DNA from: Candidatus Scalindua arabica | Lineage (GTDB): Bacteria > Planctomycetota > Brocadiia > Brocadiales > Scalinduaceae | Assembly (NCBI GenBank): GCA_018263435.1 | Contig: JAANXD010000076.1 | Coordinates: forward strand, 20,123 to 84,122 | Length of the DNA: 64,000 nucleotides | Reading direction: 5' to 3' | Part shown: in pieces, positions 54,779 to 62,967 of the stretch | How the letters are laid out: the number at the start of each line of letters is the position of its first letter | How positions within the stretch are numbered: position 1 is the first letter of the stretch | Position numbers and translations under genes: made by a program | Notes under the pieces: model-generated | Databases searched by the model: none | What the model was told of the DNA's origin: nothing | Seen by the model: only the letters and a program-made list of their open reading frames with translations

Positions 54779-55817
54779 AGGGTCAGACCTTCATAATTCA
54801 GTTGACAGGTTATGGAGAATAGATAGAATGTAAAATATGGCAAGACCTTTACGATTAGAGTTTGAAGGGGCTTATTATCACATAACATCAAGAGGGGATC
54901 AAAGAGGTAAAATCTTTTTTGATGTTAGAGACAGGGAAAGATTTCTGGAGATATTGAAAAGGACAAAAGAAAGATATGGATATCTGCTCCATGCTTATGC
55001 CTTAATGGATAATCATTATCACCTTTTTATTGAGACACCGAAGGCAAATCTCTCTCAGATAATGCAAAATATCAATACGAGCTATACGGTTTATGTAAAT
55101 AAGAGGCATAAAAGATATGGTCATCTGTTTCAGGGAAGGTTTAAGGGTATAATCGTTGATAAAGATACCTATTTGATGGTCTTAACCAGATATATTCATT
55201 TGAACCCGGTACGGGCAGGAATAGTGAAAAGGCCTGAAGATTATAGATGGACAAGCTATATGGAATATATCGGCGCTGGTAAGGAGAAAGAGCTATTAGT
55301 GGATATCACAGAAACTCTTTCATGCTTTTCAAAGACGAAGGGAACGGCGATGAAGGCGTATAGAGAATTTATAAATGATGGTATTGGCGAAGAGGATAAC
55401 CCATTGGAAGACGTAGAGGCGGGGATAGTTGTGGGTAGCAACAGATTTAAGGATTTGATAAGAAAATTATTACAAAAGCGAAAACCTGATGAGGAGATTC
55501 CTCAGCTAAAAAGGTTAAGAGAAAAAATCCCTATAGACAGAATTATAAAGGTTTGTTGTGATTATTATGGCAAGAACAGAGAGGAATTACTCACAAGTGG
55601 CAAAGCTAAAAATGAAAGAAGGACAGTGATATACCTATCCAAAATATTGAGCAATGTAAAGAACATAGAAATTGGTCGGTATTTTGGGATAAAAGGATCA
55701 ACGGTGAGCGAGTCTTTAAAGGGAGTAGAAGACAGGATGAAAAGAGATGAGAAGCTTCGGAAAGAGATTGAAGTGTTAAAAGGACAGCTTGTTATTGAAT
55801 AATGAAGGTCTGACCCT
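54779..55817 (+). mobile_element. RAYT-type element bounded by 16-bp perfect inverted repeats
   Basis: AGGGTCAGACCTTCAT (54779-54794) and ATGAAGGTCTGACCCT (55802-55817) are exact inverses on both sides of the Y1-transposase gene, the right one overlapping its stop. This defines a unit of 1039 bp. A tandem AGGAATACTAAAAGGAATACTAG lies just outside the left end. Confidence 0.85.
54837..55802 (+). CDS. REP-associated tyrosine transposase (Y1_Tnp)
   Basis: A 321-aa HUH-type single-strand transposase. YHITSRGDQRGKIFFD, the HUH motif MDNHYHLFIETP, NINTSYTVYVNKRHKRYGHL with the catalytic tyrosine region, and LTRYIHLNPVRAGIVKRPED. The C-terminal 100 residues hold a DnaA-like helix-turn-helix (LSKILSNVKNIEIGRYFGIK). 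It would act on hairpins such as its flanking repeats. Complete and probably active. Confidence 0.9.
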   Translation: MARPLRLEFEGAYYHITSRGDQRGKIFFDVRDRERFLEILKRTKERYGYLLHAYALMDNHYHLFIETPKANLSQIMQNINTSYTVYVNKRHKRYGHLFQGRFKGIIVDKDTYLMVLTRYIHLNPVRAGIVKRPEDYRWTSYMEYIGAGKEKELLVDITETLSCFSKTKGTAMKAYREFINDGIGEEDNPLEDVEAGIVVGSNRFKDLIRKLLQKRKPDEEIPQLKRLREKIPIDRIIKVCCDYYGKNREELLTSGKAKNERRTVIYLSKILSNVKNIEIGRYFGIKGSTVSESLKGVEDRMKRDEKLRKEIEVLKGQLVIE

Positions 55818-56101
55818 TGTGTTCAAAAAACACTTGAACTTTGTTATTTATTTTGCTACTTGTACGAAATCTTATAAAAGCAATTTCCTATCATCTCATC
55901 TATAAATGGCATGTTGATTCTCCATGGTCCTGATAATTTTGATAATAATATAGCCTGCGATGCAGGGGATTGCATTTTGAAATTGGCTCTGTTATTAAAA
56001 ACTCTACAGGACCGATAGAATATCATTATATCTTGTGATATAATTCAGTTGTTGGAGTTGAGAATGAATCTTAATTCAGCTATAAAAAGAAGGAATAAAC
56101 A

Positions 56102-57271
56102 ATGAAGATGCAATCTGCGAAGAAGCCTGCGAAGGGGCAGGTCATTGCCGTACAATCGAAATCTGACCGTCCCGGTTTGTTTAAGCTTCTGCTGCCGGTG
56201 ATCGTCTTCAGTCTTATTGTCTTGTTTTTTGTTACTGCGGTTTACTGGTACAATTTCATGCCTCGGGCGACAGGGCGCAGTTATCTTGAATTTCACGAGA
56301 TTTCATCGAAGCGGCGTGCGATAATTCGGGAGTTGGCGGTTGATCTCGGCGCACCGGTAAAGGCTGGACAGTTGCTGGTGAAGCTGGATGAAAATGAGCT
56401 TTTGGCTCGGAGGAAACGACTTCAGCAGGCCGTAACGGTTGCCAGTGAAGCAATTGTGGCGAAGAAGAATGAGCTTGAATTGAAACAGCAGGAGTTACGA
56501 CTGAAGCTTGATGATCAGCATATATTCCGGACGGTGGAGGTGGAAGCGGCGCGTGTTGCGATGAGCGAGGATGCGGCTCGGCTGCAGAGCGCGATTGCGC
56601 GTTTGCAGGGGTCTCAGATCGAGCTTGACCGGGTCAGGAAGCTGGCGAAAAGCGGAGCGATGTCGCAGTCCAGGCTGGATCAGCAGCAGACCCTGTATAA
56701 TGCGATCGACCGCGAAGTAAAAGGCTATGACAAGGTTGTGGCGGCGGGCGGCGAACGCTTAAGGCAGGCGATGCGGCGGCTGTCGGACTATGAAAAAGGC
56801 AAAGCGATAAATGTGCCGGTTGCTGAGATACTGCGTCCGGTCAAGGCGTATGTCGCGGAAGTTGAAGTGCAGATCACGGAGATTGATGCTCTTTTGGAGA
56901 ACTCCCGTCTGACATCACCGATTGATGGAGAGGTCGGTTCGATTCAGCAGCGTGCGGGTGCCGTGGTTGATGCAGGAGAACCGATACTTACGGTTGTCCA
57001 TTCGCGCCCGCATTTGGTGGAGTCATATATTCGGGAGAAGTGGATGGGCTCGGTGCAGGAGGGCGATACGGTTTATCTGCGGCCTTTATCGTCGGGTAAT
57101 GGCGGTAAATTGAAGGCCAGGGTGGTGGAGCGCGGCAAATCTGTCACCCGGGTACCGCGCGATTTCCTGCCTGAATATGATGAATCACGGGTGATGGGGT
57201 TACGATTTGTCATGGAATTGGAAAAAGAATGGGACGGTCCGCTCGGTGCCGCTTTCAGTATAAGTTTCTGA
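56102..57271 (+). CDS. HlyD-type membrane-fusion (periplasmic adaptor) protein
   Basis: A 389-aa adaptor: cytoplasmic Lys-rich N-terminus, one membrane helix (about 28-50, LLLPVIVFSLIVLFFVTAVY), a biotinyl-lipoyl half-motif (ELAVDLGAPVKAGQLLVKLD), a long coiled coil (about 100-240), then the second half SRLTSPIDGEVGSIQQRAGA. Similar adaptors (Alg44-like, EmrA-like) bridge polymer synthases to the outer envelope. GC is visibly higher than the genome average here. First gene of a three-gene cluster with a zinc-ribbon protein and a GT2. Confidence 0.85.
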   Translation: MKMQSAKKPAKGQVIAVQSKSDRPGLFKLLLPVIVFSLIVLFFVTAVYWYNFMPRATGRSYLEFHEISSKRRAIIRELAVDLGAPVKAGQLLVKLDENELLARRKRLQQAVTVASEAIVAKKNELELKQQELRLKLDDQHIFRTVEVEAARVAMSEDAARLQSAIARLQGSQIELDRVRKLAKSGAMSQSRLDQQQTLYNAIDREVKGYDKVVAAGGERLRQAMRRLSDYEKGKAINVPVAEILRPVKAYVAEVEVQITEIDALLENSRLTSPIDGEVGSIQQRAGAVVDAGEPILTVVHSRPHLVESYIREKWMGSVQEGDTVYLRPLSSGNGGKLKARVVERGKSVTRVPRDFLPEYDESRVMGLRFVMELEKEWDGPLGAAFSISF

Positions 57272-57338
57272 AGACCATTCCGAAGATTTCATGAAAGCTT
57301 GAAAATATTAGGACGATAAATAATCAGGAGGAAAGAGG

Positions 57339-58466
57339 ATGAGAAATGTTGATCAGGCATACGAGGCATACGCGGTGCCGATACTGAAGCATTTAGCGGC
57401 GAAGGCGGCGGATGAATCGCTGCGTCCGGTTCCGGATCCGGCATCCCCGATAGCATATTCATACCCGGAACTGAAATCTATTCTGGGAGAAAGGGCATAT
57501 CTTGACTCTGTTATTCTCGGCCGACTCGAAAAAGAGCAATACGTTTTTGCCGACTTCAATGACCGAATCCTACTCTGCCCTTACTGCCTGGCGTACAACG
57601 TCTGCTTCCGGGATATCTGTCCGGAATGCGGTTCTGCCGACTTGACAGCGCTTGAGATGCTGCATCATTTTCGCTGCGGCTACATAGGGGCGGAAGAGGA
57701 ATTTCACAAGGACGGCAAGCTGGTTTGCCCGAAATGTTCGGTCGAACTGCTGCATGTCGGCAAGGATTACGAGAGGCCGTCAGAGGTTTATACCTGCGGG
57801 CAGTGTGAGTGGACTGGTTCGGAGCCGGTCACGAGCGGTCATTGTGTTGTCTGCGACAAGGAAGTCCGGCCGGAGAAGTGCCTGATTCGCGATATCAAAT
57901 CGTACCGTATTGCGTCTGCGGGCAGGGCTTCGGCGGAAAGTGGTGAACTGCAGCCATCTGATATCCGTACAGTGGGAGACATGGATCCGGCAAGTCTGGA
58001 AATCGGGGCGGACAGTTTCAGCGAGATTGGTCCTCTGCTGACTTTGACGAATGAGCTTGGCCGGCTCAGCACAAAGCACGAGATACCGCTTTCAGCCATG
58101 GTCATCATGCCTGATGCACTGGCTGATGAAGAATCCGCTCCCGGGCCGAAAATCGCTTCGGGTTTTATGCGCAGTCTGGAGGAGAAAGTCCGGGATCTGC
58201 TGCCGGATACTGCTTACCTGGCGGTTGCCGATGAACGGCATATGCTGGTGGTACTGCCTTATTCCGACCCGGCCCGGACTGGTGAACTGGCGAGGAAGGT
58301 GATCAGTGAATTACGCGATACAAGCTTCAGCGGTGAGATTGGCGGGACAACATTGAGTGTCGGCGTGGCAAGTTGGGAGGCCGGCGCGGCGCGTCTGCTC
58401 GAAGATACCCGCAAAGCCTGTCAGTTGTCGGCTGATAATGGTGGTGACCGCTGTGAAACCACGTGA
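57339..58466 (+). CDS. multi-zinc-ribbon protein with degenerate GGDEF-like domain
   Basis: A 375-aa soluble protein. Residues about 78-185 have several CxxC knuckles (CPYCLAYNVCFRDICPECG, LVCPKCSVELL, YTCGQCEWTG, HCVVCDKEV) around HHFRCGY and GKDYERPS, resembling the TackOD1 metal-binding output domain. The C-terminal part looks like a GGDEF fold: RHMLVVLPYSDPARTGELAR, TTLSVGVASWEAG and LLEDTRKACQLSADNGGDR; but the GGDEF active site is replaced by ADERH, so no cyclase activity is expected. It may sense or bind c-di-GMP or simply act as a scaffold. Between adaptor and GT2 genes. Confidence 0.7.
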   Translation: MRNVDQAYEAYAVPILKHLAAKAADESLRPVPDPASPIAYSYPELKSILGERAYLDSVILGRLEKEQYVFADFNDRILLCPYCLAYNVCFRDICPECGSADLTALEMLHHFRCGYIGAEEEFHKDGKLVCPKCSVELLHVGKDYERPSEVYTCGQCEWTGSEPVTSGHCVVCDKEVRPEKCLIRDIKSYRIASAGRASAESGELQPSDIRTVGDMDPASLEIGADSFSEIGPLLTLTNELGRLSTKHEIPLSAMVIMPDALADEESAPGPKIASGFMRSLEEKVRDLLPDTAYLAVADERHMLVVLPYSDPARTGELARKVISELRDTSFSGEIGGTTLSVGVASWEAGAARLLEDTRKACQLSADNGGDRCETT

Positions 58467-58524
58467 ATCCGTGGCATCAGTAAGCTTTATTCTTGAGATT
58501 TTAAATTTGCTTAGGTGAAATCCT

Positions 58525-59841
58525 ATGGAATGGTTGATCAACAATATTTTTTCCTATCTGGACTGGAGTGTTTACGAGGTCCACCGGATGGATCTCTGGG
58601 CATTGCTTGGTGTTTATGCTTCATTTCTGATGATTGACGGGCCGCGCTATATCCTGACCAAGATCATCATGCTTTTTCATGATGTTGCGGTGGAACTTGG
58701 CGGTAAGCTGGACTGTGAGAAGCAGGAGGCGCTGGCCTATCAGCCCCGCGTTTCGATTATCTGCCCGGGCAAGGATGAACGTGAGCACATAACCGGGACG
58801 ATCGAGTCGCTTCTGGCGCAGGACTACCCGGATTTTGAGATCATCGTGATTGATGACGGATCTTCGGACGATACCTGGGGAGTGCTTGAGCCGTATATCG
58901 AGCATCCGCAGGTGAAATTGTTCCGGCGGCAAATTGCCGGAGGAAAGAGTTCTGCCGCTAATATGGGCTTGAAACTGGCTGATCCGAAGAGCGAAGTAAT
59001 TGTCATTGTTGACTCTGATTCATCGTATCATAAGAACGCTATTTCTGAGATTATTGCCCCCTTTAAGGATCCGAAAGTTGGAGGAGTGTCCGGCAATATC
59101 CGGGCGAAGAACTGGGACGAGAACCTGATTACCCGTTTTCAGGCGGCGGATTACCTGCATTCCGTTTCGCTGGGGCGTCGTTTCACTTCCTGGGCCGGTA
59201 CGCTGGCGATTTGTTCCGGGGCTTTCGGAGCTTTCCGCAAATCGTTGGTGGAGGCGGTCGGCGGCTGGGATGTCGGCCCCGGTGAGGATGGTGATTTGAC
59301 GATAAAAATGCGCAAAATCGGCTACGATATTCGTTTTGCGCCGCACGCCACCTGTTTTACCGATGTGCCGAACAGCTGGCGCGGCTGGTGGAAGCAGCGT
59401 CGTCGTTGGAACCGCGGCCTGATTCGTTACAAGATGCGGAAACATTTCGACATGGCGATTCCCGGCTCCGACTCGTATTCTTTCACGAACATGCTGGTGA
59501 TTCTGGATGTCTTTTTCCTCCGGATTTTCCTGAATTACAGCTTCTTTTTCTATTTTACCACGGCGATTCTTTTTGCCCCGGCGTATTCACCACTGATTCT
59601 TTCACTGACATTCATGGGCTATTTCTTTTCTAACTGTCTGCAGATGGCGATTCAGCTTTACTACTCGGAAGAACCGCTGGAGGATTTGAAAATTCTCTCG
59701 GCCAGTCTGATTATGTACCCGTATCGGCTCGGGCAGCGGATTATTCGGTTGATTTCGGTGACGGAAGAGATTTTCGCCCGCCGCTCATACCGCGATCCGT
59801 ATGTCCCATCACGAGTTGGCGAAGCAACGATCCACTGGTGA
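58525..59841 (+). CDS. processive family-2 glycosyltransferase (exopolysaccharide synthase)
   Basis: A 438-aa membrane GT2. UDP-sugar binding DxD-like motifs: SIICPGKDEREHITGTIESL, VIDDGSSDDTW, IVIVDSDSSY; catalytic GEDGDLTIKM and the processivity motif KQRRRWNRG (Q/RxxRW). Two N-terminal and about four C-terminal membrane helices. Resembles PgaC, Alg8 and hyaluronan-type synthases. Polymer unknown. Last gene of the adaptor / zinc-ribbon / GT2 cluster; base composition (G+C-rich) equals that of its two partners. Confidence 0.9.
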   Translation: MEWLINNIFSYLDWSVYEVHRMDLWALLGVYASFLMIDGPRYILTKIIMLFHDVAVELGGKLDCEKQEALAYQPRVSIICPGKDEREHITGTIESLLAQDYPDFEIIVIDDGSSDDTWGVLEPYIEHPQVKLFRRQIAGGKSSAANMGLKLADPKSEVIVIVDSDSSYHKNAISEIIAPFKDPKVGGVSGNIRAKNWDENLITRFQAADYLHSVSLGRRFTSWAGTLAICSGAFGAFRKSLVEAVGGWDVGPGEDGDLTIKMRKIGYDIRFAPHATCFTDVPNSWRGWWKQRRRWNRGLIRYKMRKHFDMAIPGSDSYSFTNMLVILDVFFLRIFLNYSFFFYFTTAILFAPAYSPLILSLTFMGYFFSNCLQMAIQLYYSEEPLEDLKILSASLIMYPYRLGQRIIRLISVTEEIFARRSYRDPYVPSRVGEATIHW

Positions 59842-59902
59842 TTATGCGGGTTGCCGAAGGAGTGGGCATATGATTCAATCCCGGGTGAAACATTCTGGCT
59901 AA

Positions 59903-60142
59903 GTGAGTAAGCTTGATTGCGTCTTTGCTTTGTCAGGTTTATTATTTGATATGGGAATTGCAGAGCATTCAGGGACTTTGATTCAGGGTCGGAGACGTCG
60001 TTGGTGGCGATGGTGTCTGCTGGCGGTTGCGGTTATTATTCTGCTGTTAATACATACTCCTGTTTATTGCGGGAACAGGATTCTTAATTATTTATATCGA
60101 CTTGCGAGAAGAAATTTAACCACGGAAAGACACGGAAGTTAA
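59903..60142 (+). pseudogene. truncated membrane protein at the right end of the GC-rich cluster
   Basis: 80 codons with a basic segment RRRRWWRWC followed by a helix (LLAVAVIILLLIHTPV). The reading frame runs into the host ACCACGGAAAGACACGG repeat at about 60110 and stops there. I cannot name it; the N-terminus recalls DUF218/YdcF-type anchors. It marks the probable right boundary of the transferred cassette. Confidence 0.45.
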
Positions 60143-60190
60143 AGGCGAAAGACGGGTTTCACACAAAGACACAAAGAATGCAGAGAAAAG
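60105..60190. repeat. interspersed repeat copy
   Basis: AATTTAACCACGGAAAGACA + CGGAAG ... CGGGTTTCACACAAAGACAC + AAAGAATGCAGAGAAAAG. The closest relatives in the window are at 5590-5690, 52119-52160 and 52815-52890. Confidence 0.65.
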
Positions 60191-60194
60191 ATCA

Positions 60195-60470
60195 TTAAGA
60201 TAGTGGTTGCATACTTAAGAGATGGCAGACTTCTATACCATCATCCAGGTCGTCCCAGTAAATCGCAAAACCACCGGACTCGAGAGACCAGTTTGCCCGT
60301 TGTTCAGGTGTTGCTTTTGACAGCCAATCCAGCCAATCCAGCCAATCGATTCTGTCAAATGGCAGGCAGATTTCTCTGCGATCATTTAATGAAACGTATA
60401 GCATATTTTTATCAAAACGAACTCCGGTTGCAAAAACTGTTTGAACCTTGCTATTTGTTAAAGTGGGCAT
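60195..60470 (-). CDS. DUF2442-family protein
   Basis: A 91-aa protein of the DUF2442 type: FDKNMLYVSLNDRREICLPF and TPEQRANWSLESGGFAIYWD + DLDDGIEV. These small proteins usually pair with DUF4160 partners and behave as toxin-antitoxin-like units. Three tandem copies of a 9-bp unit (CCAATCCAG, about 60325-60351) produce DWLDWLDWL in the middle, a recent expansion. GGAGG ribosome binding site. Confidence 0.8.
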   Translation of the reverse strand: MPTLTNSKVQTVFATGVRFDKNMLYVSLNDRREICLPFDRIDWLDWLDWLSKATPEQRANWSLESGGFAIYWDDLDDGIEVCHLLSMQPLS

Positions 60471-60556
60471 ACCACACCTCCAATAATTACTGCTGATTCT
60501 GCCTGGTCAGAAGAATAGAATCTGAACTTGTAACCACCAATCTCTATAGTAGGCAT
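60458..60556 (-). pseudogene. DUF4160 remnant
   Basis: MPTIEIGGYKFRFYSSDQAE is the start of a DUF4160 protein, the normal partner of DUF2442. Immediately after it the homology ends and the frame stops after 32 codons inside the DUF2442 start. The central part with the HIHV motif is deleted. Confidence 0.55.
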
Positions 60557-61018
60557 TTATCACTTTTTATTTTAACCTGACTTTTTATACCGCCTTTTTC
60601 AAGTAGATAAAGTTCTTTAAAAAAATGCTAACATAATATAACACATTTAACAAGTCTTTGTTGAGGCATTTTGTCCCAATGTGTAACCGGATGCGTAATG
60701 AAAAACATCGGGGTTTGTGAAAGTCTGAAACAGGAAAACAGTAGTGAAGGATTTTAGAGGTGGGAAGTACGATTTACGAATGACTAATGACATCTAACAT
60801 ATTCAGCCAAATGACAAAATATATTGAAGGATAAAACAGGTGCTGCTCCTGATTACCCTATATTGGCTTGCAAAAAGGATTTGATTGAAACTGTTTGGCT
60901 GCTGGTTAAATATTGACACTGATCAGGATATTAAAGCAGGATGGCCACCCGAACGAACGACACAACCGGGCAGGTTGTGCACCAATTTCCTACCTATTCT
61001 TTGCTTTTAACTTTTTTG
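60557..61018. other. spacer with shared regulatory segment and repeat pieces
   Basis: 462 bp without a supported gene. 60625-60665 (ATGCTAACATAATATAACAC, continuing to TTTGTTGAG) recurs almost exactly at 61537-61577. 60767-60791 is an inverted copy of 44790-44816. About 60940-60980 has CACCCGAACGAACGACAC and CCGGGCAGGTTGTGCACC, GC-rich repeat pieces. Confidence 0.6.
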
Positions 61019-61258
61019 TTATGATGTTTCATAAGCCTTTAGAAAATTGCTTCGTGAAATACCTGACTGAGTACAAATTGTCCTCAATGTTGAGCTTTTG
61101 ATTTTATTATGATTTGGCATTGTGAGGGGAGTTCTTGAATTATCTGGATTTATTCGAACCATAGAAATATGTTCTTGTTCACGAACCAATTGAAAGCCGA
61201 GATTTTTAAAAGTCTTAATTACTTTAGACTTTGGGGCGTCAACTGGGAATTTAGGCAT
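61019..61258 (-). CDS. hicA: HicA-family toxin
   Basis: A 79-aa HicA-type protein: DAPKSKVIKTFKNLGFQLVR, then the active histidine in EQEHISMVR and PLTMPNHNKIKSSTLRTICT. Its gene follows hicB directly; the stop of hicB and this start share one base. Appears intact. Confidence 0.85.
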   Translation of the reverse strand: MPKFPVDAPKSKVIKTFKNLGFQLVREQEHISMVRINPDNSRTPLTMPNHNKIKSSTLRTICTQSGISRSNFLKAYETS

Positions 61259-61491
61259 CAGATTGATACTCCTGTCTCAGTAACGAATGCTTCCAAGACA
61301 GATTCATCTTCTTCAAAGACTTCTTTGCCGAATGTTTCAATATGGAATTTAATTGCAGATTTCACATTATTCAGTGCTTCGTCATGCGAATCACCATCAC
61401 CAACTACAACTCCTTTTAACCCAAGCGGATATGCAACGTAACCGTCCGGATGTTTTTCCACTACAACCTTAAATTGCTGTTCCATTATCAC
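61258..61491 (-). CDS. hicB: HicB-family antitoxin
   Basis: A 77-aa HicB: FKVVVEKHPDGYVAYPLGLK, VVGDGDSHDEALNNVKSAIK and FHIETFGKEVF. No DNA-binding tail, so autoregulation may need another factor. The segment upstream (61507-61577) is shared with that upstream of the DUF2442 gene. Confidence 0.85.
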   Translation of the reverse strand: MIMEQQFKVVVEKHPDGYVAYPLGLKGVVVGDGDSHDEALNNVKSAIKFHIETFGKEVFEEDESVLEAFVTETGVSI

Positions 61492-61536
61492 ACTCCCAAT
61501 TATTTTTGCTGATTCTGCCTGATTAGTTTCAAAAGG

Positions 61537-61577
61537 ATGCTAACATAATATAACACATACAACAAGTCTTTGTTGAG
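61537..61577. repeat. 41-bp direct repeat shared with 60625-60665
   Basis: ATGCTAACATAATATAACAC ... CAAGTCTTTGTTGAG differs at only two or three positions from the copy at 60625-60665. A 15-bp TGCTGATTCTGCCTG is also shared (60491-60505 and 61507-61521). Both lie just upstream of a minus-strand small gene. Confidence 0.7.
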
Positions 61578-62038
61578 ATACCTGGTCCGAATGTTGTTGA
61601 TGATACGATCAGGATAAAGAAACTGATTTGTAAGAAGCGCCACAACAACTGGTATAATCGAAAATTCATCTATGTTCTCCACTTATTGTAATAGTTCATT
61701 TTTTTTGACAGGCGGTTACGTCCGCCTTAGGCGCGAATTCATAAAGATTCCTATTATAAACATCACTGTTTCTACAATCTACTAAATTGTCATTCGCCTT
61801 TCGTCTTTTCACCTACATTTTAATTTCTCTTTTCTTCTTTTTCTTTGTCTTTTACCTACATTATATCTTTTCTCCGTGTTCTCTGCGGGCTCTGCGTTAA
61901 ATAACTCTTTTGTCTTGCAAAACACCCCCACTCTTTTATAATATCCATGAACAAGAAGTAGTCACATTTCACTTTAATTATTATAATGTTCAGTCGGGGC
62001 AAGGTTTAATTCCTTTCACTTTCTCAAGGAGCTTAACA
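61578..62038. repeat. spacer with inverted copies of the interspersed repeats
   Basis: No gene supported. GGCGGTTACGTCCGCC palindrome at 61711-61733; TTCGTCTTTTCACCTACATT-type units (61799-61865); TTTTCTCCGTGTTCTCTGCG + GGC (61868-61893), and TGTCTTGCAAAACACCCCCA + CTCTTTTATAAT (61911-61943), the inverse of the unit at 6771-6806. Confidence 0.65.
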
Positions 62039-62344
62039 ATGTTTAGTTTAGCAGACTATATACCAAAAGAAAAGATTGCTGAATACTGCCGGAAAAACCA
62101 TATTGTTAAACTCGCTCTCTTCGGTTCTGCTCTACGAGACGAGTTAAAATCCGACAGTGATATTGATATTCTGGTTGAGTTTGAGAAGGGTCATGTACCA
62201 GGACTTATAACATTTGCCGGGATGGAAATCGAACTTACAGACATGATTGGCCGTAAGGTTGATTTGCGTACGGCCGGAGACTTAAGTCGTTACTTCAGAG
62301 ATGATGTGGTTAATAGCGCTGAGGTGCAATATGCCGTTGGATGA
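62039..62344 (+). CDS. mntA: MntA-type minimal nucleotidyltransferase antitoxin
   Basis: A 101-aa nucleotidyltransferase: [20 protein letters not shown] + ILVE, the GSx10DxD motif, and [13 protein letters not shown]. In MntA-HepT pairs this enzyme AMPylates and inactivates the HEPN toxin. ATG 62039 has CAAGGAGC upstream; the longer open frame starts in repeat sequence. It overlaps the HEPN gene by 14 nt. Confidence 0.88.
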   Translation: MFSLADYIPKEKIAEYCRKNHIVKLALFGSALRDELKSDSDIDILVEFEKGHVPGLITFAGMEIELTDMIGRKVDLRTAGDLSRYFRDDVVNSAEVQYAVG

Positions 62345-62669
62345 CACAGGCAGATTAAGGCATATGCTTGATGCGGCCCTTGAGGCTCAAACATTTATGA
62401 AAGATATTACACAGGAATCTTTACGGGAAGACAGAAAAACTGCACAGGCAGTTGTCAGGTCCATAGAAGTTATTGGAGAAGCAGCAGTAAATGTTTCAAA
62501 GGAATTTAAAGAGATGCATCCTGATATTCCATGGAAAAAAATTGCTGGTATGCGCAATTGGCTGATTCATGCATATTTTGATGTAGACTATAATCATATC
62601 TGGAGTACTGTTCAAAAAGATTTGCCGGTTCTTGTTCCACAACTGAAGAAACTTCTAAACGAAGGTTAA
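62331..62669 (+). CDS. hepT: HepT-type HEPN ribonuclease toxin
   Basis: A 112-aa HEPN protein with the RNase motif RNWLIHAYF (Rx4HxY). [16 protein letters not shown] and [18 protein letters not shown] + [13 protein letters not shown] are typical HepT helices. GAGGTG upstream of ATG 62331. Looks intact and coupled to mntA. Confidence 0.9.
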   Translation: MPLDDTGRLRHMLDAALEAQTFMKDITQESLREDRKTAQAVVRSIEVIGEAAVNVSKEFKEMHPDIPWKKIAGMRNWLIHAYFDVDYNHIWSTVQKDLPVLVPQLKKLLNEG

Positions 62670-62721
62670 GTATGTCTATTCTGGAGAATGCAGTTCCTCT
62701 TTCTGCCAGGAGATAAATTAA

Positions 62722-62967
62722 ATGATTGAGTTAGAGTATTCATTGGTTATAGAAGCAACGGAAGAACCAGATTATTTTGGGTTTTATTCAACAGATTTAG
62801 AAGGTTTTAGCGGAATAGGCCACTCAATTGAGGATTGCATTTACAAGGCAAAATGGGGAATGAAAGAGCACATAAAGTTGCTGAAAAAGGAGGGTCTTCC
62901 AATCCCGTCAAAAAGCAAAAAACCCAAAATAGTTATACAGAACGAAGATAAAATGGTTGTTGCTTAA
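62722..62967 (+). CDS. HicB-like protein without a HicA partner
   Basis: An 81-aa HicB-fold protein: YFGFYSTDLEGFSGIGHSIE + DCIYKAKWGMKEHIKLLKKE, then a basic tail. No hicA gene is adjacent on either side, so it is an orphan antitoxin or works with a distant partner. CAGGAGATAAATTAA precedes the ATG. Confidence 0.72.
   Translation: MIELEYSLVIEATEEPDYFGFYSTDLEGFSGIGHSIEDCIYKAKWGMKEHIKLLKKEGLPIPSKSKKPKIVIQNEDKMVVA

Noticed and set aside
61500-61682. 60-codon minus-strand frame
   Set aside because: Covers the duplicated upstream segment; no RBS and no protein-like pattern.
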